DNA of 7,785 bases. Source: Nitrososphaerota archaeon. Lineage in GTDB: Archaea; Thermoproteota; Nitrososphaeria; Nitrososphaerales; Gagatemarchaeaceae. Under the pieces are notes generated by a model, which did no database searches, was not told the origin of the DNA, and was given only the letters and a program-made list of their open reading frames with translations. The DNA lies in contig VBPP01000128.1 in NCBI GenBank assembly GCA_005877365.1, positions 1-7,785 of the forward strand. Direction: 5' to 3'. Made by a program: the position numbers and the translations under genes. Numbering within the stretch: position 1 is the first letter of the stretch; every line of letters starts with the position of its first letter. This document shows positions 1 to 4,584 of this stretch, in pieces.

Positions 1-20
1 CGTCGTCATAACCGGCCCGA

Positions 21-560
21 TCACTTGGCGATGCCCAGGTCTTTCACGAAGTCCGCATTCCAGCCGAACTGACTGGCGCGCAGCCTGCTCTTCTCGACGA
101 AGCCTAGCTGCTTCCACCACGGCAGCTTCCTGACCGGTTGTGACACGCCTACGCGGTAGACTATCGCGATGTCCCAGTGGTTGTTGCCCGGGTACCAGTC
201 GCTCGGGGAGTAGTAGGAGAGCACTCTCGGTTCGCCGGCCTTGAACTTCGTGACGTGAAGCTGGTCGTTCATTATCCGACGGAGCGCCGCCTTGGGGTCC
301 TCCCCCTCCCACAGGTAGGTGGAAGGAAGCCTCTTCTCGAGAAGCGCCTCTTTCAGCTCCTCTTCCTCGTAGAAGTGCCACGAGAGGAGCCACTCGGATG
401 TCCAACGCTCGTGGCGTTTGGGGACACCCACGAGGACCTGGGAACCCCTCTCGACTTGCGCGAAGACGCTGAGGCATATCCCCGCGCTCGGTGGGGATAG
501 GTAATGGTCGGGCGGCCCATACCTCGCGTGTCTCCTCACGGTCGTTGACGCGGTCGTCAT
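21..560 (-). CDS. Nudix-like protein with a degenerate Nudix box
   Basis: A 179-residue protein whose middle resembles a Nudix fold. A beta-strand segment (about 26-47, ending QVLVGVPKRHERW) is followed by a strand with WLLSW (57-61) and a helix-like stretch LWEGEDPKAALRRIMNDQL (83-101), where a Nudix box would sit. Known Nudix hydrolases use G-x5-E-x7-RE-x2-EE-x-G. Here GEDP and the first R are recognisable, but the catalytic EE pair is replaced (R-I-M-N-D-Q), so pyrophosphohydrolase activity is doubtful. No signal peptide or membrane segment is visible. The ATG start overlaps the NAC stop as ATGA, so it is probably translated with NAC as the third gene of a minus-strand operon. The fold assignment is inferred from pattern only; a substrate cannot be named. 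The stop lies 20 bases from the window edge. Confidence 0.6.
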   Translation of the reverse strand: MTTASTTVRRHARYGPPDHYLSPPSAGICLSVFAQVERGSQVLVGVPKRHERWTSEWLLSWHFYEEEELKEALLEKRLPSTYLWEGEDPKAALRRIMNDQLHVTKFKAGEPRVLSYYSPSDWYPGNNHWDIAIVYRVGVSQPVRKLPWWKQLGFVEKSRLRASQFGWNADFVKDLGIAK

Positions 561-889
561 GACGTAAGCTTCAGGATGGCTCTCGCGACCTCTCCCTCCG
601 CTTCTTCGAGTGCGGCGATCGCCTTCTCCCTCGACACGCCGGCCTGCTGCTGCACGAGGAGCACGTCCTCGTCGCTGAAGGTCTTCCTCTCCCTCGCGAC
701 CTCCTCGACCTCTCCTGCCACCTGAAAGACCCGATTTCCTTGGGCGTTGACCTCCGAGACGGACGCGTTGCGTATGTGAATCTCCTTCTCCGCGGTGCGG
801 ATTATTACCTCCTCTACCCCCGGCATCTCCTTCATGTTGATCCCCATCCTCTCCATCATCCGCCTCGCCTGTCTGTCGCCTAGCTTCAA
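557..889 (-). CDS. nac: Nascent polypeptide-associated complex protein (archaeal NAC)
   Basis: Archaeal NAC forms a homodimer that binds ribosomes near the exit tunnel and contacts emerging chains. The 110-residue length fits the archaeal family. The N-terminus has the family-like run RQARRMMERMGI (6-17). A NAC domain follows at about 20-60 (MPGVEEVIIRTAEKEIHI, then VFQVAGEVEE). The C-terminal UBA domain is at about 73-110, with DEDVLLVQQQAGVSREKAIAALEE in its expected position. The start is TTG at 887-889, overlapping the TGA of the PUA gene by four bases. The nearest ATG (M11) would cut into the conserved N-terminal run, so TTG is preferred. Its own stop overlaps the next start as ATGA. It lies between a PUA RNA-binding protein and a Nudix-like protein, giving a translation-linked operon. 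Confidence 0.93.
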   Translation of the reverse strand: MKLGDRQARRMMERMGINMKEMPGVEEVIIRTAEKEIHIRNASVSEVNAQGNRVFQVAGEVEEVARERKTFSDEDVLLVQQQAGVSREKAIAALEEAEGEVARAILKLTS

Positions 890-1362
890 CTGAATCCCGA
901 GCCCTGTCTGACCTTCACCGCTACCCCCGAATAAAACTGTTGCATGTAGCGCCCCGCGATGACCGCCCTCCCCACCCCTACCACCCTCCCGCCCCGGTCG
1001 AGGACGGCGACCTCGCTTCTCGGCAGGACGTCCCTCCCGGCGGAGTCGACGTACTTGCAGAAGACTGACTTCCCCTCCTTCACGAACTCCACCGCGTCGT
1101 CCTTCACGACGACGCAGTTCCGCAGGAAGGCTCTGCTCTTGACCATTTTATTGGCGCCATAGACCGAGAGGGCGATCGCGCCGCTCGTCTTTACCGTCGC
1201 GAAGAGCCTTCCGTCGTGGAGGACCTCCTTGACCCTCCCCGACTTCCTCGAGTAGACCGCCTTGAGCCCGCTCTTGGGAAGCGCCCCGCTCACTCCCCTC
1301 CCGAAGACGTAGTCAAACATCAGCGAGAGGCGGCGCTTCTCGTCGAAGAGCTGCAAGCTCAA
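886..1362 (-). CDS. Stand-alone PUA-domain RNA-binding protein (archaeosine-enzyme type)
   Basis: A 158-residue protein made of a pre-PUA region (about 1-83) and a PUA domain (about 84-153). The pre-PUA part has FDYVFGRGVSGAL followed by SGRVKEVLHDGRLFATV and a GANKMV element. This is the arrangement found at the C-terminus of archaeal tRNA-guanine transglycosylase and archaeosine synthase. The PUA core reads FVKEGKSVFCKYV then EVAVLD, VVGVGRAVIAG and GVAVKVR, all expected strands. There is no catalytic domain, so it probably binds structured RNA (tRNA or rRNA) rather than modifying it alone. The start is TTG at 1360-1362; the first internal Met (M15) would remove the beginning of the domain. 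It is the first gene of the minus-strand operon with NAC, divergent from HflX. The RNA target is unknown. Confidence 0.85.
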   Translation of the reverse strand: MSLQLFDEKRRLSLMFDYVFGRGVSGALPKSGLKAVYSRKSGRVKEVLHDGRLFATVKTSGAIALSVYGANKMVKSRAFLRNCVVVKDDAVEFVKEGKSVFCKYVDSAGRDVLPRSEVAVLDRGGRVVGVGRAVIAGRYMQQFYSGVAVKVRQGSGFS

Positions 1363-1436
1363 TTCCCTAAAAAGAGCCGAATAAAACCGATTCTTAAAAG
1401 GGCGGGGTTTGGAGTGAGCGGAATCGAGGGGGTGCG
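1363..1436. promoter_or_regulatory. Divergent promoter region between PUA/NAC operon and HflX cluster
   Basis: Seventy-four bases separate two divergent TTG-started operons and are AT-rich compared with the genes. On the plus strand, TTAAAAG at about 1394-1400 is a candidate TATA element about 40 bases before the HflX start. A purine-rich GAGGGGGTG at 1426-1434 sits just before the TTG and can act as ribosome binding site. On the minus strand, TTTTATT (about 1381-1387) or TTTTAAG (about 1393-1399) could serve the PUA gene, implying a very short or absent leader. The elements are read by eye; transcription starts are not known. Confidence 0.55.
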
Positions 1437-2543
1437 TTGAGAAAGGCCCTACTGGTAGTCTATCCGGAGCAGTACGTCATAGAGGAGGCCAAGGCCCTCG
1501 CGGAGGCGGCGGGTTACGAGCCGGCCGGTGTCATCTCCCAGAAGTATCTCGCGAGGGCGAAGTTTGGGATCGGCTCGGGGAAGGCCGAGGAGGCTGCGAG
1601 AATCGTGAGGGAGAACCACCTTGATGCGGTCGTCTTCGACGCGAGGCTGAGCGGTTCGCAGACGTACAACCTGGCGAAGCTCTGCAAGGTCGAGGTGAAG
1701 GACAGGGAGAAGGTCATCCTCGAGATATTCGCGATGAGGGCCTCCACTGCGGAGGCGAAGCTGCAGGTTCAGCTGGCCGAGTTGAACTACGAGCTGCCGC
1801 GCGCCAAGGACAAGGTGAGGATGGCGAAGAAGGGGGAGCAGCCCGGTTTCTTCGGTCTGGGCAAGTACGAGGTGGACGTCTACGTGAGGATGATGAAGGA
1901 TCGGGTGGGGACGCTCAGGAGGAAGGTCGATGAGGTGAGGAATCGGAGGGTGATCTTCCGGCAGCATCGAGCAAGGATGAGGCTGCCGAGCATGGCGATT
2001 ACCGGATACACCGGCTCGGGGAAGACGACGCTCTTCAACCGCCTCTCGGGAGAGTCGAAGGACGTCGGCGTGGGAGTCTTCACGACGCTCTCCCCGACGA
2101 CGAGGGGGATGATGGTTGACCACACGAAGCTGCTCATCTCGGATACGGTTGGGTTCATCAGCCGCCTCCCCACTTACATGATTGAGGCGTTCAAATCCAC
2201 ACTGGAGGAGGTCTCCTACTCGAACCTCGTACTGCTCCTCGTAGATGCCTCAGAGCCGGAGGAGAAGCTCGTGAGGAATTTCGAGAGCTGCACCTGGACG
2301 CTCTCCGAGCTCGGCGTTCCCGAAGGAAGGACGCTCGTGGTGATGAACAAGGCGGACCTCCTCACGGGGGAGCAGCTGGGGAAGAAGGCGTGGAGGCTGG
2401 GTCTGAAGGAGTATGTCGGGGTATCCGCGAAGACGGGAGAGGGATTCGAGAGGCTGATGGGGGCGATAGAAGAGAGGCTGGGAGTTAGTGGGCAGGTCGC
2501 CACCACAACCGCTCCGGACGGCGGGGTCGATGCCCCCACTTAG
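1437..2543 (+). CDS. hflX: HflX-type ribosome-associated GTPase
   Basis: HflX is a translational GTPase that binds the large ribosomal subunit and can split or rescue stalled ribosomes. The 368-residue product has the HflX N-terminal nucleotide-binding domain (about 1-110), including FGIGSGKAEE and DAVVFDARLSGSQTYNL, where bacterial HflX has the 'D-eLsp-Q-nle' motif. A long helical linker (about 103-180) follows, then the G domain. The G1 P-loop is GYTGSGKTT at 190-198, a variant of the usual GYTNAGKST. G3 is DTVGF (236-240), G4 is NKAD (304-307) and G5 is SAK (330-332). TTG at 1437 is preceded by a strong purine-rich ribosome binding site. The 3' end overlaps the Trm56 start by 14 bases. By hand count about 21 of 28 arginines use AGA/AGG, a useful host reference against the oxidase downstream. 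Confidence 0.95.
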   Translation: MRKALLVVYPEQYVIEEAKALAEAAGYEPAGVISQKYLARAKFGIGSGKAEEAARIVRENHLDAVVFDARLSGSQTYNLAKLCKVEVKDREKVILEIFAMRASTAEAKLQVQLAELNYELPRAKDKVRMAKKGEQPGFFGLGKYEVDVYVRMMKDRVGTLRRKVDEVRNRRVIFRQHRARMRLPSMAITGYTGSGKTTLFNRLSGESKDVGVGVFTTLSPTTRGMMVDHTKLLISDTVGFISRLPTYMIEAFKSTLEEVSYSNLVLLLVDASEPEEKLVRNFESCTWTLSELGVPEGRTLVVMNKADLLTGEQLGKKAWRLGLKEYVGVSAKTGEGFERLMGAIEERLGVSGQVATTTAPDGGVDAPT

Positions 2544-3060
2544 CATCCGAGTGCTTCGGGTGGGCCACAGGTTCGTCAGGGACGACAGAACACTCACCCA
2601 CCTCTGCCTAGTCTCGAGGGCGCTGGGGGCGGAGGCGATCTACCTGGAGGAGGCGGAGGCGGAGCTCGTCCAGCAGGTCAGGGACGTAAACGAGTCCTGG
2701 GGAGGAAGCTTCGAGGTGACCGTCGGCACCCCTTGGAGGGGCGTCGTCCAGGCGGCGAGGAAGGATGGCAGGAAGGTCGTCCATCTCACGATGTACGGGC
2801 TGCCGCTCCTCGAAAGGGTGGGCGAGCTGAAGAAGTTCACGAGGTTCCTCGTCGTTGTGGGGGGGCCGAAGGTGCCGGGGGAGATGTATCATATGGCCGA
2901 CTACAACGTCTCGGTGACGAACCAGCCCCACTCGGAGGTTGCCGCCCTGGCGATCGCGTTACACGAGATTCAGGGCGGAGAAGAGCTTAAGAGGGACTTC
3001 GGCAAAAGTAAGCTGAGAGTTCTCCCGAAGGAGAGGGGCAAGCAAGTAATCACAGAATGA
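2530..3060 (+). CDS. trm56: tRNA (cytidine(56)-2'-O)-methyltransferase
   Basis: aTrm56 is an archaeal SPOUT-family enzyme that uses S-adenosylmethionine to methylate the 2'-OH of C56 in the tRNA T-loop. The 176-residue product begins VLRVGHRFVRDDRTLTHLCLVSRALGAEAIY (from residue 8), the characteristic family N-terminus. The trefoil-knot cofactor segment is VVVGGPKVPGEMYHMADYNV with VTNQPHSEVAALA following (108-141). The ATG at 2530 was chosen because it lies just before the conserved VLRVGHR. A GTG further upstream would add 14 unconserved residues and overlap HflX more. The stop overlaps the TFE start as ATGA (3057-3060). It lies in the same run as HflX and TFE, so probably one transcript. 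Confidence 0.95.
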   Translation: MPPLSIRVLRVGHRFVRDDRTLTHLCLVSRALGAEAIYLEEAEAELVQQVRDVNESWGGSFEVTVGTPWRGVVQAARKDGRKVVHLTMYGLPLLERVGELKKFTRFLVVVGGPKVPGEMYHMADYNVSVTNQPHSEVAALAIALHEIQGGEELKRDFGKSKLRVLPKERGKQVITE

Positions 3061-3440
3061 AGATAGAGTACGAGGATACTTTCGTCAAGGTGGCGGGCCT
3101 CATCGGTGGGCCTGACTACGTCAGGGTAGCGCGGGCTCTCCTCAACAACGAGAACGCGACCGACGAGGAGATCGCATCAGCGACCGGGCTTAAGATAAAG
3201 ACGGTGAGGAAGTCCCTCTACGACCTCTTCGGGAGGAGCCTGATCACTGGCGTCAGGGTGAGAGACCCTAAGAGGGGCTGGTTCGTCTACAGGTGGAAAG
3301 CCCAGCGAGACCAGACCGACGGGTTCATTCAGACGCAGAGGAAGAAGGTCCTGGGCAGGCTCAAGCAGAGGCTGGAGTATGAGGAGACGCACGAGTTCTA
3401 CCACTGCGGGACGCCGGGCGACCCGAACGATGGAAGATAA
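3057..3440 (+). CDS. tfe: Transcription factor E alpha subunit, zinc ribbon missing
   Basis: TFE alpha, homologue of eukaryotic TFIIE alpha, helps RNA polymerase open promoter DNA and binds near the clamp. The 127-residue product has an intact winged-helix domain (about 5-80; IASATGLKIKTVRKSLYDLF as recognition region, GWFVYRW as the wing end) and a basic linker helix (about 83-112). It then reaches HEFYHC (112-117), where the family normally enters a two-CxxC zinc ribbon and a C-terminal helix. Only C117 remains before the stop, so it is about 40-60 residues shorter than usual relatives. In the +2 frame, bases 3431-3469 read WKIKQLEEDVSK and stop, as expected for the lost C-terminal helix. 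That stop overlaps the HD start as GTGA. This suggests an internal deletion plus frameshift, or a sequence error. The winged helix alone may retain some function. Confidence 0.9.
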   Translation: MKIEYEDTFVKVAGLIGGPDYVRVARALLNNENATDEEIASATGLKIKTVRKSLYDLFGRSLITGVRVRDPKRGWFVYRWKAQRDQTDGFIQTQRKKVLGRLKQRLEYEETHEFYHCGTPGDPNDGR

Positions 3441-3465
3441 AGCAGCTCGAAGAGGACGTCAGTAA

Positions 3466-4011
3466 GTGATTCCCGACGAGGCAGAGGCTCTCCGGATTCA
3501 CAGAAAGTACGGCAGCATCCCGGTGATAGTCGAACACTGCAGGGCCGTCGAGCGGGTGGCGAGGGTGATCGCGAGCGAGCTCGCCAGGAGAGGCGTTGTG
3601 GTCAACAAGAATGTCATTCAGGCGGGGGCACTTCTGCACGACATCGGAAGAACGCGCATACAGACCGTAAAGCACGGATACGAGGGGGCGGAGATCCTCA
3701 GGAGGGAGGGGGTCGACGAGAGGGTGGCGGAGGTCGTGAAGAGACACGTCGGGGCCGGGATCACCCGGGAGGAGGCGAGGAAGCTCGGCCTCCCGGAGGG
3801 GGACTACATGCCGAGGACGCTCGAACAGAAAGTCGTCTGCTTCGCGGACAAGATGATCGACTCGAACAAGGCGAGGCCGTTCGCGGAGGAGGTGAAGAGG
3901 TTCGTCAGGAAGGGGCACGACGTGAAGAAGCTCGAAGCCCTCAAGGAGGATTTGAGGGTGGTCCTCGGGAGAGACCCGGAAGAGGTCATCTTCGAGAAGA
4001 TCAGAATCTGA
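3466..4011 (+). CDS. HD-domain (HDIG) metal-dependent phosphohydrolase family protein
   Basis: A 181-residue protein of the archaeal single-domain HD family often annotated as TIGR00295. Metal-ligand candidates are complete: H24 (in VEHC), H58-D59 (LLHDIGR), H70 and H94 (KRHVGAGI) and D128 (CFADKMID). HD proteins hydrolyse phosphate esters of nucleotides or nucleic acids using bound metals; the substrate of this family is not known. The start is GTG at 3466, preceded by GAGG at 3452-3455. A GTG start overlapping a TGA in the TFE C-terminal frame supports this choice. The stop is followed one base later by the ATG of the Cys-rich mini-gene, so the two are surely cotranscribed. The last 105 bases recur as a decayed fragment at 6691-6795. 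Confidence 0.9.
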   Translation: MIPDEAEALRIHRKYGSIPVIVEHCRAVERVARVIASELARRGVVVNKNVIQAGALLHDIGRTRIQTVKHGYEGAEILRREGVDERVAEVVKRHVGAGITREEARKLGLPEGDYMPRTLEQKVVCFADKMIDSNKARPFAEEVKRFVRKGHDVKKLEALKEDLRVVLGRDPEEVIFEKIRI

Positions 4012-4117
4012 TATGCCAGTCTGCACGTGTAGGGTCTGTAAGCACCAGGTGTACGAGGCCTGCGGGAAGTGCACCTGCTGCGCCTACAAGAGGGTCGGCT
4101 GCTTTCAGAAAGCCTAG
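3907..4117 (+). repeat. Direct repeat, left copy (HD tail + Cys mini-gene)
   Basis: These 211 bases recur in the same orientation at 6691-6901. I count 14 substitutions and two compensating single-base indels, about 93% identity. This copy is the intact context: the in-frame end of the HD gene followed by mini-gene A. The first 98 bases (3907-4004) contain no substitution against the other copy, only the two indels. All substitutions fall in the last two HD codons and the mini-gene. The sequences outside the repeat do not match. Confidence 0.95.
4013..4117 (+). CDS. 34-residue cysteine-rich mini-protein, copy A
   Basis: A very small gene starting one base after the HD stop. The product has eight cysteines in 34 residues: C4, C6, C9, C17, C20, C22, C23 and C30, giving CxCxxC-x7-CxxCxCC-x6-C, plus H11. 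It starts MPVCTCRVCKHQ. Such spacing is typical of metal (zinc, copper or iron-sulfur) binding, either a mini zinc ribbon or a metallothionein-like chelator. There is no signal peptide or membrane segment. A second intact copy at 6797-6901 keeps all eight cysteines and the length while 12 of 105 bases differ, which argues for a real protein. Cotranscription with the HD protein suggests a functional link. I do not recognise the family, and the metal is unknown. Confidence 0.8.
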   Translation: MPVCTCRVCKHQVYEACGKCTCCAYKRVGCFQKA

Positions 4118-4584
4118 CCCAGCCAGCCAGTCAGCCAGGGTTCTCTCTCTCGCCTCTCGTATTCTTGCAGGTGCATCGCAAGCAGGCTTTCGAGCTTTTC
4201 CCTTTCTGTCTGTGTTGATCCATTACCTCGCTGAAACTCAGCGTGAGGGAAGCGTTGTTACCATCCACCTATCCCTTCTGCAAAAGCCCATCGAAGGCCT
4301 TTCGGGGAAACAAAAGTGCTGCTGGCCAGCTGGTCAAATGGGCGCTGACCAGGGGTGTTTACTGCGGTTCTTCGAATTGGTAGCCAAGGAAAGACAGTCA
4401 GGGCCTTCCCAATAATGAAGGGTTATGCAGACGGTGCAGTGGGGGAAACCAACTACTACCTGCTTCCCCGTTCTAAGCGAATAATTCCTTGGTGGACACG
4501 ACAAAAGCCGATTGAAACGTAAAGGTTTAAGTTACATCCGGCGCTCTGCCCGTTCGAGACGCACCTATTACCCGAGGAAATTTC
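4118..4584. other. 467-base intergenic stretch before the oxidase
   Basis: No convincing gene is seen. It starts with AGCC-type short tandem repeats (CAGCCAGCCAGTCAGCCAG, 4120-4138) and a pyrimidine-rich run (4141-4171) that could weaken transcription after the mini-gene. Two hairpins are visible: GCTGA-AAC-TCAGC (4230-4242) and CTGGTCA/TGACCAG with a 9-base loop (4330-4352), the latter beside the palindrome GCTGGCCAGC (4321-4330). A plus open frame from a TTG near 4212 to 4415 and a 47-residue minus open frame (4114-4257, Glu/Arg-rich) look like no family I know and lack good starts. Base composition is more mixed than in the archaeal core genes, so this may be imported or decayed DNA. Confidence 0.5.
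4521..4584 (+). promoter_or_regulatory. Candidate promoter and ribosome binding site of the oxidase gene
   Basis: GTAAAGGTTTAAGTT (4519-4533) resembles an archaeal BRE plus TATA box, with TTTAAGTT at 4526-4533 about 52-59 bases before the ATG. Initiation some 25 bases downstream would give a leader of about 30 bases. GAGG at 4574-4577, eight bases before the ATG, fits as a Shine-Dalgarno site. If correct, the oxidase has its own archaeal-type promoter rather than relying on the upstream operon. Found by eye only. Confidence 0.45.

Noticed and set aside
1449..2123. A 224-codon minus-strand open frame inside HflX
   Set aside because: Low-complexity His/Arg/Leu-rich shadow of the GTPase; the sense strand has all G motifs.
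3361..4074. A 237-codon minus-strand open frame across TFE, HD gene and mini-gene
   Set aside because: It crosses three well supported plus-strand genes and has no recognisable domain; a shadow frame.
4120..4138. CRISPR or longer tandem array suggested by CAGCC units
   Set aside because: Only about four units of 4-5 bases with no spacers; a simple short repeat.
4114..4257. Minus-strand 47-residue open fragment, Glu/Arg-rich, ending with LTGWLG
   Set aside because: It looks mildly protein-like but overlaps the mini-gene stop, has an upstream stop and no start or known relatives; too weak to call.
4212..4415. Plus-strand 67-residue open frame before the oxidase, possible transposase remnant
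   Set aside because: Starts with TTG without a ribosome binding site; no transposase motif or terminal inverted repeats could be seen.
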